The notes beneath the pieces are model-generated. The model saw only the letters and a list, made by a program, of their open reading frames with translations. It was not told the DNA's origin and ran no database searches. Both the position numbers and the translations under genes were made by a program. From contig JANQQU010000090.1 of NCBI GenBank assembly GCA_028284905.1, forward strand, positions 1 to 64,000: 64,000 nucleotides of DNA, read 5' to 3'. The stretch's first letter is position 1, and each line of letters starts with the position of its first letter. Below are positions 51,410-60,459 of the stretch, piece by piece. This DNA is from Calditrichia bacterium. Lineage in GTDB: Bacteria; Calditrichota; Calditrichia; RBG-13-44-9; J075.

Positions 51410-52243
51410 ATGATCAGGCTCTTACTCACTTTTTTAATCACGCTGGCTTTTATCGGCTGTTCCGCAGAACCCGACAAAGTGCCGAAAAATACTTCCTCTC
51501 TGCGGGTATTGCCTGTCAGCGAAGTTGAGTGGGAGGCGCTGAATCCGGCGCGTGGTGATATGAGCCCGAAAGCAGGCACATTGTGGGGAGATCGAAATGG
51601 CGAAGTGCCAACCGGTTTTCTGGCCAAATTCGTCGATGGTTTCTCCTCACCGCCCCATATTCATAATGTGACTTATCGCGCGGTTGTCATCGCAGGGGGC
51701 ATCCACAATGACGATCCGGAAGCCGTTAAAATGTGGATGGGAAACGGCTCCTTCTGGACGCAGCCAAAGGGGGAGACACATATTACCGCTGCGAAAGGCG
51801 ACACCAATATTGCCCTGGTGGAAATCGATCAGGGGCCGTACCTCGTTCGTCCACCTTCTCAGGCGTTTGACAGCGGTGAGCGGCCGGTCAATGTAGATGC
51901 GTCGAATATCGTTTGGCTGTCACTGCCGCAGGCAAAAACGCCAGTGGATGCTGCCCATATTGCCTACTTATGGGGAACGTTTGCTGGCAGTGAATGGAAT
52001 GGTTCATTCCTTAAATTTGCGCCAGGATTCGAAGGCGTACTGACCTCCGAAGGAGCGGTCTTCCATGGTGTGGTCATCCGGGGAAGTATGAAATACGATA
52101 GTTCTCAGACCGGGCATCTTTCACCGGGCAGTTACTTCGGTGCGCAGGGCCCAACAACACTTCGAATTGCTTCAAGCGCTGATCAGGAAACCATCATTTA
52201 TATTCGCACGAATGGCCCATATCAATTGCAGCAGAGCAATTGA
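51410..52243 (+). CDS. DUF4437 cupin lipoprotein
   Basis: A 277-residue lipoprotein (lipobox IGC, Cys17) of the DUF4437 family, a duplicated cupin fold. The first cupin shows [31 protein letters not shown] and [16 protein letters not shown], with His residues likely to bind a metal; the second copy ([24 protein letters not shown]) is less well conserved. Ribosome-binding site AAGGGGG. Follows the DUF1428 gene by 40 bp; they may form a two-gene unit. Confidence 0.88.
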   Translation: MIRLLLTFLITLAFIGCSAEPDKVPKNTSSLRVLPVSEVEWEALNPARGDMSPKAGTLWGDRNGEVPTGFLAKFVDGFSSPPHIHNVTYRAVVIAGGIHNDDPEAVKMWMGNGSFWTQPKGETHITAAKGDTNIALVEIDQGPYLVRPPSQAFDSGERPVNVDASNIVWLSLPQAKTPVDAAHIAYLWGTFAGSEWNGSFLKFAPGFEGVLTSEGAVFHGVVIRGSMKYDSSQTGHLSPGSYFGAQGPTTLRIASSADQETIIYIRTNGPYQLQQSN

Positions 52244-52416
52244 TGATGCCGCTACTGTGGCACATAACAACACCAGGTTGCGGTAACCATGCCTTCGTCG
52301 AAATCATCAAGTTCAGAAAGCTGATTTATACTTATTCCGGTTTTAGCAGGATTGCTGGCGCTGGGATTTAACATGCCAAGATAAAACTAAACGCCGACTA
52401 ATTTTCGGGACCTGCA

Positions 52417-53601
52417 ATGGAGATAAACAGTAAGTCAATCCTTGGACTCCTTTTCATTTTCCTGGCTTTCCCTTTATCGTTTTTAGAGGCGCAAAGTAAG
52501 AACCCATTTCCAGATAAAAACCTTCCACGGTACGATCTTGCAATATTGCTCGAAACCACTGCGGAGACCTCGGCAAATGTTGCGTTTGGGGATTTGAACG
52601 GGGACGGTAACCTCGATATTGTTTTAGCAAAAGGCAGACATTGGCCGCTGGTCAATCGTGTGCTCCTTGGCGATGGTAAAGGTGGTGTTGCAAGCTCATA
52701 TGATCTGGAGGGCGACGCAAATCGGTCATATTCCGGAAGTCTTGCCGACATAGATGGGGACAGCGATCTGGACATCATTGTTAGTAACGATAAACCGGAT
52801 CCGAAAATTGTGTATATAAATGACGGTAAGGGCGGCTTTAACATCGGGGCAGAATTCGGTCATAAAGAATGGCCGACCAGAAACGCGAGCGTCGCAGATC
52901 TGAACAATGATGGACTGCCGGATATCGTCGTGGCAAACCGCAGCAGAGGCGGGATCTCAAACTATTTATGTATCAATCAGGGCGGTCGCTTTGATGGGGA
53001 GTGCATTGCTTTCTCGAATTATCCGGCAACCACCATTACACCCGCGGATTTCAATAGCGATGGCCTGGTTGATCTTGCCGTTCCGCACCGCAATGGCGGC
53101 CAGAGCTACGTTTATATGCAGACAGGTAAGGATGGTCTCGATTTTAAACAAATTCCTTTTGGATCACGCACCGCCGCCATTCGCATGTCCCAAGCCGCGG
53201 ATTTTGATAACGATGGCAAATTGGACCTCGTTACCATTGATACCAGGCACGGGGTTATTATTTACTTTCAGCGTGCTGACGGTTCATTCTCCCCCGGGTA
53301 TCCAATTGGCAGGCAGGCTGCAAGGCCTTATGCACTCGCTGCCAGCGATCTAAATCTTGACGGCGTTGCGGATATCATTGTCGGCTACGTCGAGGCGGGA
53401 TCTGTGGTTTACTTTAACCATGGCAAAGGCAGCAAGTTTAGCCAGGTGCCGTTTAGTGATGCGCAGGGAACCGCATACGGATTTGATATCGGGGATTTTA
53501 ATAAAGATGGATTGCCAGACATTGCCATCGCGCGATCCGGCGCCGCAAATGTGATCTATTTAGCTACTGTCCCATCTCAGGCAGACGCGGAAACACCATA
53601 G
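52417..53601 (+). CDS. Exported FG-GAP/VCBS repeat beta-propeller protein
   Basis: A 394-residue protein with a signal peptide (ends near residue 26) and seven FG-GAP-like blades, each with a DxDxDG calcium loop: FGDLNGDGNLDIV, LADIDGDSDLDII, VADLNNDGLPDIV, PADFNSDGLVDLA, AADFDNDGKLDLV, ASDLNLDGVADII and IGDFNKDGLPDIA. A full seven-bladed propeller with one Ca2+ loop per blade. Probably a binding or scaffold protein in the periplasm or at the surface. The next gene, a PQQ-type propeller, starts 19 bp downstream, so the two form an operon of two propellers. Confidence 0.92.
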   Translation: MEINSKSILGLLFIFLAFPLSFLEAQSKNPFPDKNLPRYDLAILLETTAETSANVAFGDLNGDGNLDIVLAKGRHWPLVNRVLLGDGKGGVASSYDLEGDANRSYSGSLADIDGDSDLDIIVSNDKPDPKIVYINDGKGGFNIGAEFGHKEWPTRNASVADLNNDGLPDIVVANRSRGGISNYLCINQGGRFDGECIAFSNYPATTITPADFNSDGLVDLAVPHRNGGQSYVYMQTGKDGLDFKQIPFGSRTAAIRMSQAADFDNDGKLDLVTIDTRHGVIIYFQRADGSFSPGYPIGRQAARPYALAASDLNLDGVADIIVGYVEAGSVVYFNHGKGSKFSQVPFSDAQGTAYGFDIGDFNKDGLPDIAIARSGAANVIYLATVPSQADAETP

Positions 53602-53620
53602 TGGGAAAAAGGAGAAGAAA

Positions 53621-54976
53621 ATGAGTCTGTTTAAAATAGCGGTATTGTTGATTGCCTTTCTGGTGATTTCCCCAGCTGTGCTGGAAGCGAATGAGGAGCA
53701 GAATTGGTCTTCATTTAGGGGCACCGACGGTCGGGGCGTTGCTGATGGTTTTTCGGTGCGCAGCTCATGGAATGTCGACTCAGCTGCGGGAAAAATCGAA
53801 GGCGTCAGCTGGCGGAGAGATGTTCCGGGTCTGGGGCACGCCAGTCCTACAATCTTCGGTGATCGGATTTTTCTGGCTACGGCCATCGCTGAACAGGACG
53901 ACGTTCCGTTAATGCTGGGGCGCGGCGGGAAACCGACCGCCGCCGATGATAATGGCGAACAAAGCTGGGTAATTCTCTGCTACGATAAACGATCCGGGGA
54001 GGAGCTCTGGCGGAGAACAGCGTATCAGGGCCGCCCGCGTGCCACCCGCCACGTCAAAGCATCCCATGCCAATACAAGCGTGGTTACCGATGGGCGTCAT
54101 TTGGTCGCGTTTTTTGGGTCGGAGGGACTTTACTGTTATACTTTGGATGGCGACCTGCTTTGGAAAAAGGACCTCGGTGTTGTTGATATCAGCAAATACG
54201 GCATTGGCTGGGGCTATTCCAGCTCTCCTGCGGTTCATAAGGATCGCATTGTCCTGGTGTGTGACGATCCCGATAATCCCTATATTGTGACACTGCGACT
54301 GTCTGATGGCAAGGAGCTCTGGCGTGTTTCGCGAGATGGGATTTGCGAGCGCAGTTGGGGCACTCCGATGATTCATAGCAGCCCGGAGAAAACACAGGTC
54401 GTGGTGAATGGCTGGCCATGGATCGTTTCTTATGATCTGGCAACCGGAGAAGAAATTTGGAAAATTAAGGGTGGAGGGGACAATCCCGTGCCGACGCCTT
54501 TTGAGTCCAATGGCTGGATTTATATCACCAGTTCACATGGGGGCCAGTCCCCGATTTACGTGGTGCGGCCGGAAGCACAAGGGGATATTACACCCTCTGC
54601 AGAAAAACCAGCCAATGAAAGCATTGTCTGGAGCACTACCAAGGGCGGATCATATATGTCTACCCCGGTTGTCTATAAGGGGCATCTCTACCTGGGAAAT
54701 ACCAATGGCACTGTTCGCTGCTTTAATGCCAGCACGGGTCAGAAAATCTACGAGGAGCGTTTGGAAGTTGGTGCGGGAATTTTTTCCTCTTTAGTCGCCG
54801 CTGACGATAAAATATACTGCGCTTCCGAAAATGGCACGGTATACGTATTGGCTGCCGAACCGGAATTCACCGTCCTGGCCCGAAATGCCTTGGGGGAACC
54901 TTGCTTCGCCACCCCGGCTATTTCGGAGGGCGTACTCTACTTTCGAACAACGGGAAGCCTGATTGCGATCCAATAA
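53621..54976 (+). CDS. Exported PQQ-like beta-propeller protein
   Basis: A 451-residue protein with a signal peptide (ends near residue 24) and PQQ/quinoprotein-type blades: NWSSFRGTDGRGVADG, VSWRRDVPGLGHASPTIFGDRIFLATA, LLWKKDLGVVDISKYG, YDLATGEEIWK, GHLYLGNTNGTVRCFNASTGQKIYEE and KIYCASENGTVYVLAA. No catalytic PQQ ligand set or haem motif is seen, so it is probably not a dehydrogenase but a structural relative such as BamB. AAGGAG precedes the ATG. It lies 19 bp after the FG-GAP protein gene. Confidence 0.9.
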   Translation: MSLFKIAVLLIAFLVISPAVLEANEEQNWSSFRGTDGRGVADGFSVRSSWNVDSAAGKIEGVSWRRDVPGLGHASPTIFGDRIFLATAIAEQDDVPLMLGRGGKPTAADDNGEQSWVILCYDKRSGEELWRRTAYQGRPRATRHVKASHANTSVVTDGRHLVAFFGSEGLYCYTLDGDLLWKKDLGVVDISKYGIGWGYSSSPAVHKDRIVLVCDDPDNPYIVTLRLSDGKELWRVSRDGICERSWGTPMIHSSPEKTQVVVNGWPWIVSYDLATGEEIWKIKGGGDNPVPTPFESNGWIYITSSHGGQSPIYVVRPEAQGDITPSAEKPANESIVWSTTKGGSYMSTPVVYKGHLYLGNTNGTVRCFNASTGQKIYEERLEVGAGIFSSLVAADDKIYCASENGTVYVLAAEPEFTVLARNALGEPCFATPAISEGVLYFRTTGSLIAIQ

Positions 54977-55193
54977 TTCGATCCGGAATCGCTGGTGTTC
55001 TGCTAAGATTGCTGTTACCTGGCCAATTGTCATGCCCAGATAATACAGTTGAAAATTGATTACATGTGATGATGTTCAGAATGGCATAATTTCATATTAA
55101 ACCGGCAACAAAAAAAATTTGTCTAAAAACGCAAATTTCCGTTTATTTATAAGTTGAGATTCAGAGAATTTAAGCCCGGATTTTTTAGTAGAA

Positions 55194-56663
55194 ATGAGCA
55201 TTCAAAAAGACACATTCAGTTGTGATGTTTGCATTGTTGGCGCGGGCATTACGGGACTAACCCTGGCGTACTATCTGCAAAGCGCTGGCCTGCGCGTTCG
55301 CGTACTCGAAAAAGCAAGCAAGCCGGGCGGCGTTATGCAAACAGAGATCAGCGACGGTTTCCTTTTTGATAAAGGGCCAAACGGCACATTTTTTAAATCA
55401 CAGGCAGTAAAGCAACTCATTGATGATCTCGGATTACAGGCGAGGGTGCAGTTTACTAACGAAAATGCAGCGAAGCGGTATTTGGTGAAGGATGGCAAAC
55501 TGCAGCCGTTATCGAACCAGCCAATGGCATTTTTAACATCCAATCTGTTGAGCTGGCGCGGGAAGTTACGCCTCTGCATCGAGCCGTTTCTCCGAGCAAA
55601 GAGCGGCGGCTCCCGGGAAAGCGTTGCGGATTTTGCCCGCCGGCGCCTGGGACAGGAAGCACTCGATCGTTTGATCGATCCCCTCATCGCCGGTATTTAT
55701 GCCGGTAACCCTGAAAAACTCGATTTCCATTTCACGCTGCCGCGCCTGGCTGCATTGGAGCAGCAATACGGTAGCATGGGGCGCGCACTGCTGGCTATGA
55801 AGCGAGCGCGCCGGAAAAAGAGCGCATCCGAATTAGCCAAATCGAAGATGTTTTCATTTGATGGCGGCATGCACGTGCTGGCAGAATCGCTTTCCCGCCA
55901 GCTGGGAGACGCCCTTATGTTGGGCGCGGAAGTACAATCGCTTGAACAATCCCCTAATTCTGTCGAAGTGAAATACTACGATGCTGTCGAGGGAATGTGC
56001 GTATTGAACGCTCGCAGATTGGTGCTGGCAACACCTGCTTATGCCAGTGCTGCGTTGCTTGCACCAATCCATACAAACACCGCCGATGCATTGATGAATA
56101 TAAACTATTCACCGGTGGCAGTCGCCTTTCACGGTTACGAAAAAAAGCAAATTGAACATCCACTGGATGGATTTGGCTTTCTGGTGCCGGCAATCGAAAA
56201 CCGTAAGGTGCTCGGTTCAATTTGGAGCTCGACGAAATTTTTAAATCGGGCACCGGATGGGCATGTCGCCCTGACAACATTCATCGGTGGCGAACGCCAA
56301 CCCGAACTGCTGCAAAATGATGAAGACACACTTATTAAGATAGTGGAAAGTGAATTGCGCGACCTGATCGGCGTTTCCGGGCAGCCGACTTCACGAAAGA
56401 TCCGGATATTACCGAAGGCCATTCCGCAATTTGGATTGCAACATAAAGCTGTGCTGGAGACCATTACCACCTTTGAAGCTGAACATCACCAGATTCGAAT
56501 TGCCGGTAACTTTTTAAAGGGGGTTGGGGTGGCGGACTGCATCGCGAATGCCTCAACAATGGCGAAAGAAATCGCAGAAGAATACCACGCCGGCAGAAAA
56601 GCGCAACGTGATGTACGTAAAAATCCCCAGGCCTACGAGCCGACCCCAACAATGCGGATTTAA
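55194..56663 (+). CDS. hemG: Protoporphyrinogen oxidase (oxygen-dependent, HemG/HemY type)
   Basis: A 489-residue FAD enzyme that oxidises protoporphyrinogen (or coproporphyrinogen) to the porphyrin in haem synthesis. The FAD site is CDVCIVGAGITGLTLAYYL with VLEKASKPGGVMQTE; LIAGIYAGNPEKLDFHFTLPRLAALEQQYGSM is characteristic of protoporphyrinogen oxidases, and the C-terminal FLKGVGVADCI closes the FAD domain. It is followed after 62 bp by ferrochelatase. No membrane segment is predicted; the enzyme probably associates peripherally. The protoporphyrin-dependent and coproporphyrin-dependent pathways cannot be told apart here. Confidence 0.93.
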   Translation: MSIQKDTFSCDVCIVGAGITGLTLAYYLQSAGLRVRVLEKASKPGGVMQTEISDGFLFDKGPNGTFFKSQAVKQLIDDLGLQARVQFTNENAAKRYLVKDGKLQPLSNQPMAFLTSNLLSWRGKLRLCIEPFLRAKSGGSRESVADFARRRLGQEALDRLIDPLIAGIYAGNPEKLDFHFTLPRLAALEQQYGSMGRALLAMKRARRKKSASELAKSKMFSFDGGMHVLAESLSRQLGDALMLGAEVQSLEQSPNSVEVKYYDAVEGMCVLNARRLVLATPAYASAALLAPIHTNTADALMNINYSPVAVAFHGYEKKQIEHPLDGFGFLVPAIENRKVLGSIWSSTKFLNRAPDGHVALTTFIGGERQPELLQNDEDTLIKIVESELRDLIGVSGQPTSRKIRILPKAIPQFGLQHKAVLETITTFEAEHHQIRIAGNFLKGVGVADCIANASTMAKEIAEEYHAGRKAQRDVRKNPQAYEPTPTMRI

Positions 56664-56725
56664 TTTGATCTGTTTTCCAGGAAAGTAGCCGAGCTGCGCT
56701 GAAAACAAATTCATAAGGAATGAAA

Positions 56726-57739
56726 ATGCCACGAAAAGGCGTCTTACTGGTCAATTTGGGGTCGCCGGACTCACCTGAAGCTGCTGACGTTAAAGTCTAT
56801 TTACGCGAATTTTTGATGGATAAGTATGTCATCGACATGCCGTTTTTACTGCGCAAGCTTATTGTCGAGGGATTCATCCTGCCGAAACGGCCGCAGAAAT
56901 CCGCAGAAGCATACCAGGCAATTTGGTCAGAACAAGGCTCGCCGTTAATCGTAACCAGCGAAAGCGTACATCGTCAGGTTAAAGAAAGGCTCGATATCCC
57001 GCTCGCACTGGCCATGCGCTATGGCAATCCATCGATTCAATCCGGATTGCAGTCGCTGATTGAAGATGAGAACGTCGATGACATTTTGCTGATTCCCCTC
57101 TATGCTGTTTATTCTATGGCGACCGTGAAATCCGTAGAGGAAAAGACACGGAAAGTGCTGAAAAGTTTTTCGAAAGATGTGAAGCTGACAGTATTGCCCC
57201 CATTTTACAGCGAAGAAACTTATCTGGATGCCCTGGCAGCCAGCGCGAAAAAGAGCCTCGAATGGGATTATGATCATTTGCTTTTTAGTTTCCACGGACT
57301 GCCGGAACGCCATTTAAAAAAGGTCGATCCCACCGGTGGACATTGTTTGGCTGTTGAAGACTGTTGTGCTAAATCTTCGCCAGCGCATGCGACCTGTTAC
57401 CGCCACCAGGTATTGCATATCGCCAATGAGCTTGTTAAGCGATTAAAAATTCCTGAGGGAAAATACTCGGTGGCATTCCAGTCCCGGCTCGGTGTGGATA
57501 GCTGGCTGCAACCGTCCACTGCAAATGAATTGGTCCGACTGGCTGAAGAAGGCACCAAAAAGCTGGCAGTATATTGTCCGGCATTTGTCTCCGACTGTCT
57601 GGAAACATTGGAGGAAATTGCAATTCAGGGAAAAGAAACTTTTCTTGAGGCCGGGGGCGAAGAACTGCGACATATTCCTTGTATGAACGACCATCCCGCC
57701 TGGATCGATACATTAAGCGAGTTTTGCAAACGCTGGTAA
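56726..57739 (+). CDS. hemH: Ferrochelatase
   Basis: A 337-residue enzyme inserting Fe2+ into protoporphyrin (or coproporphyrin). Conserved marks: KGVLLVNLGSPDSP at the N-terminus, SLFSFHGLPERH-type block (LLFSFHGLPERHLKK) with the catalytic His, and AFQSRLGVDSWLQPS. The segment GHCLAVEDCCAKSSPAHATCYRHQ carries four Cys residues near the family iron-sulfur or disulfide region. AAGGA lies 6 bases before the ATG at 56726, so the ATG two codons upstream (56720) is less likely. Directly followed (16 bp) by a peptidase gene in the same operon. Confidence 0.96.
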   Translation: MPRKGVLLVNLGSPDSPEAADVKVYLREFLMDKYVIDMPFLLRKLIVEGFILPKRPQKSAEAYQAIWSEQGSPLIVTSESVHRQVKERLDIPLALAMRYGNPSIQSGLQSLIEDENVDDILLIPLYAVYSMATVKSVEEKTRKVLKSFSKDVKLTVLPPFYSEETYLDALAASAKKSLEWDYDHLLFSFHGLPERHLKKVDPTGGHCLAVEDCCAKSSPAHATCYRHQVLHIANELVKRLKIPEGKYSVAFQSRLGVDSWLQPSTANELVRLAEEGTKKLAVYCPAFVSDCLETLEEIAIQGKETFLEAGGEELRHIPCMNDHPAWIDTLSEFCKRW

Positions 57740-57755
57740 ATAGCGAGAACCGCAA

Positions 57756-58793
57756 ATGATTAAACCTCGAAAACTGGCAGCGGGCAGTACGATTGCCGTC
57801 CTCTCTCCAAGCTGGGGAGGCCCTTCAATCTTTCCGGAAATCTATCAGAAGGGACTGCAGAATCTAAAAACGCTTTTCGGCTTCAATATCGTCGAATACC
57901 CTACCGCCACCATGGCCGCCGACAAACTATACGAGCATCCGGAATTGCGGGCGGAGGATATCAATGCTGCCTTTGCCAACCCCGATATCGATGCCATTAT
58001 TGCCACAATCGGTGGATTTGAATCGATTCGCATTCTACAATACCTGGATGTTAAAACGATCCTGGAAAATCCGAAAATCATCATGGGGTATTCGGATACT
58101 ACAACGATCCTGACCTATTTAAATTCGCAGGGATTGGTCACCTTTCACGGACCCGCGATTATGGCCGGTTGGGCACAAATCCACAATTTCCCGTATTTGC
58201 AGTCGTATTACACTGCCATGCTGATGGAATCTGCTGCGGAGCTGCATCTGAACCCTTTTCCCACCTGGAGCAATGGCTATCCGGATTGGGGGAATCCTGA
58301 AACCATTGGGGAAGTGCTCAATATGGCGGAGAATGATGTCGGCTTCGAGTGGGTCCAGGGGACGCAGAGCGCATCCGGCAGACTCTGGGGAGGATGTGTC
58401 GAAATTTTCAGCTTCCTCAACGGCACAGATTTTTGGCCGGAAAAATCTTTCTGGAAAGACCGGGTATTATTTATGGAGACTTCCGAAGAGAAGCCTACGC
58501 CGCAGCAAGTTGGTTATATCATCCGGAATTTGGGCGTGCAGGGTATTCTCGATGCGATTTCAGGAATTTTGATCGGCAGACCGAAGGATTACTCCGCTGC
58601 TGAACGGCAGGAACTCCATGAGACGATTAAGTCTATTGTTGCGGATGAGTTCAATCATCCGGAGAAAGTCATTGTCGGCAATCTCGACTTTGGCCATACG
58701 GATCCCAACATGATTTTTCCCCTCGGTATCGAGATAGAGTTAAATCCTGTAAAAAAAGAAATTCGCTTGAAAGAGGCGATTTATACCGATTGA
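57756..58793 (+). CDS. S66 family LD-carboxypeptidase (MccF-like)
   Basis: A 345-residue serine peptidase of the S66 family. The nucleophile is Ser113 in GYSDTT, with ETSEEKP (Glu) and DFGHTDPN (His) providing the other active-site residues. Family members are muramoyltetrapeptide LD-carboxypeptidases of cell-wall recycling, or MccF that inactivates microcin C; the GYSDTT, ETSEE and FGHTDP combination is shared by both, so the role is not settled. No signal peptide, so it works in the cytoplasm. Starts 16 bp after hemH and is probably co-transcribed, although functionally unrelated. Confidence 0.9.
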   Translation: MIKPRKLAAGSTIAVLSPSWGGPSIFPEIYQKGLQNLKTLFGFNIVEYPTATMAADKLYEHPELRAEDINAAFANPDIDAIIATIGGFESIRILQYLDVKTILENPKIIMGYSDTTTILTYLNSQGLVTFHGPAIMAGWAQIHNFPYLQSYYTAMLMESAAELHLNPFPTWSNGYPDWGNPETIGEVLNMAENDVGFEWVQGTQSASGRLWGGCVEIFSFLNGTDFWPEKSFWKDRVLFMETSEEKPTPQQVGYIIRNLGVQGILDAISGILIGRPKDYSAAERQELHETIKSIVADEFNHPEKVIVGNLDFGHTDPNMIFPLGIEIELNPVKKEIRLKEAIYTD

Positions 58794-58901
58794 AAGCGAA
58801 GCGATAAACGCCATGAGCGGAACGTCGCGTTGATAGACTGTGGAAAAAGTGCTTTTCCCTTCTTTCCAAAAATTTATTCGAAACATATTCCTGGATAATC
58901 T

Positions 58902-59477
58902 ATGAACATTCAAATACAGAAAGAAGATGCGTCATGCTTGCCGAGGTATCAGGAAATACCGATATCATTTACTGTTAACTCTATTTTAATGGCGGAGAAT
59001 AAAGGATTGAGTGGCATTCTGTTTAAGGAATGCGAAGTCGAAGATCCTTATATTAAAGATTACGATGCTATCCGGGGAGAAGGCCCAACAAGATGGCTGA
59101 AACGCTGGGACCTTTCTAATTGGATGTTCCTATCGGCAAAGTCCGGGGATGAACAGCTGGGCTGGGCGGCGGTGGCATGGAATACGCCCGGCTCTTTTAT
59201 GCTTGAGGACAGATTGGATTTAGCTGTTCTCTGGGATCTTCGTGTGCATCCGGCGCATCGCGGTAAAGGCGCCGGCAGACATCTGTTTGCGGCGGCTGAG
59301 GAATGGGCCGCTTCAAAGGGATGTAGTTATCTAAAAATTGAAACACAAAATATAAATGTGCCGGCTTGTAAATTTTATCAGAAACAAGGATGTGTTTTGG
59401 GAATTATCAATAAATTTGCTTACCCTGATTTACCGGAAGAAATTTGCTTGATTTGGTATAAAAAATTGTCAGTTTAA
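58902..59477 (+). CDS. GNAT family N-acetyltransferase
   Basis: A 191-residue acetyltransferase. The acetyl-CoA motif is clear: LWDLRVHPAHRGKGAGRHLFAAAEEWA (RGKGAG), then SYLKIETQNINVPACKFYQKQGC, the classic C-terminal part of the fold. The N-terminal 60 residues are family-specific. Acceptor unknown; the shape resembles streptothricin- or aminoglycoside-type acetyltransferases (a SatA-like group), but that cannot be claimed from the motif alone. No strong ribosome-binding site is visible. Monocistronic. Confidence 0.93.
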   Translation: MNIQIQKEDASCLPRYQEIPISFTVNSILMAENKGLSGILFKECEVEDPYIKDYDAIRGEGPTRWLKRWDLSNWMFLSAKSGDEQLGWAAVAWNTPGSFMLEDRLDLAVLWDLRVHPAHRGKGAGRHLFAAAEEWAASKGCSYLKIETQNINVPACKFYQKQGCVLGIINKFAYPDLPEEICLIWYKKLSV

Positions 59478-59559
59478 ACATTGACTATATAACTTGTTTG
59501 AAGTATTTGGAAAAAAAGTATTAAGGTAATAAACAGCTCAATGGCATTTTGCTGATGCT

Positions 59560-59599
59560 TTTGCCCATTTGCATATTTGCAAATTTACAAATGGGCAAA
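59560..59599. repeat. Perfect 12-bp inverted repeat
   Basis: TTTGCCCATTTG (59560-59571) and CAAATGGGCAAA (59588-59599) with a 16-base AT-rich loop, in the gap between the GNAT and AlkD-like genes. No T-run; possible terminator, operator or leader hairpin. Confidence 0.6.
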
Positions 59600-59696
59600 G
59601 GGTAGATGAGTGATATCGCTTTTATCAAAATATTATTGTCCAAGCACTAACTTTAAGATCGAAAGATCTATCGTTAAAAACAGGAAGGATCGGATA

Positions 59697-60341
59697 ATGG
59701 CGCTTTCAACAGAAGCTCAGAAAATCTATTCCGAAATCAGTAAAGATTCAACGAAATACGGCGATTTAAAAAAAATAGCGAAAGAAATTAAAAGGGATCA
59801 TGATCTGGCAATGGAGTTATGGTCCACCAGGGAATATTACCCACGTCTGTTGGCAGTACTTATCATGGATAAAAAACTGCTTACCCAGGAAGTCCTTGAT
59901 GAACTGGTAAAGGACTTGCACATTCACGAGTTCGATGAGCGCAATCAATTGGCCGACTGGCTTATGGCAAATCAATTGATGAAGGGAAAAAAAACGATTG
60001 ACCTGATGTTAACCTGGGAAAATCACCCCTCAGCGGTTTTACGACGACTCTTTTGGTACTATCAGGCACGCTTGCGCTGGGTCGGGCAAAAGCCGCCGGA
60101 AAACACCTCGGAACTGTTTACAGCACTGGAAAAAAATATGGCGAAAGCTGAACCGGAAGTGCAGTGGGCGATGAACTTTTGTGCGGCGCAAATCGGGATC
60201 CATGATCCGGATTATCGGGCGCGTTGTATTCAAATGGGCGAAAAACTGGGCATCTATAAAGATGAACCGGTTGCCAGGGGCTGTACGCCATCCTATTTAC
60301 CGGAGTTTATTAGAATTGAAGTTGCCAAACTGAACAAATAA
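59697..60341 (+). CDS. DNA alkylation repair enzyme-like HEAT-repeat protein (AlkD family)
   Basis: A 214-residue protein with a helical repeat pattern like AlkD/AlkC DNA glycosylases: KKIAKEIKRDHDLAMELWSTREYYPRLLAVLIMDKKLL, HEFDERNQLADWLMANQLM, PSAVLRRLFWYYQARLRWVG and WAMNFCAAQIGIHDPDYRARCIQMGEKLG. The family removes positively charged alkylated bases. The catalytic Asp/Trp set of AlkD cannot be checked without an alignment, so activity is uncertain. AGGAAGGA precedes the ATG at 59697; an in-frame upstream start at 59610 has none. Monocistronic. Confidence 0.8.
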   Translation: MALSTEAQKIYSEISKDSTKYGDLKKIAKEIKRDHDLAMELWSTREYYPRLLAVLIMDKKLLTQEVLDELVKDLHIHEFDERNQLADWLMANQLMKGKKTIDLMLTWENHPSAVLRRLFWYYQARLRWVGQKPPENTSELFTALEKNMAKAEPEVQWAMNFCAAQIGIHDPDYRARCIQMGEKLGIYKDEPVARGCTPSYLPEFIRIEVAKLNK

Positions 60342-60459
60342 TCATCCGCTTATTCTCCTGAACAGCGCAAAAATATTGGCATATTTAACACTAATCTGTC
60401 ACCTGGTTCTGATTCGGATGATATGAAAGAATAGAATACCCCCGAAAGCATATGATTTT

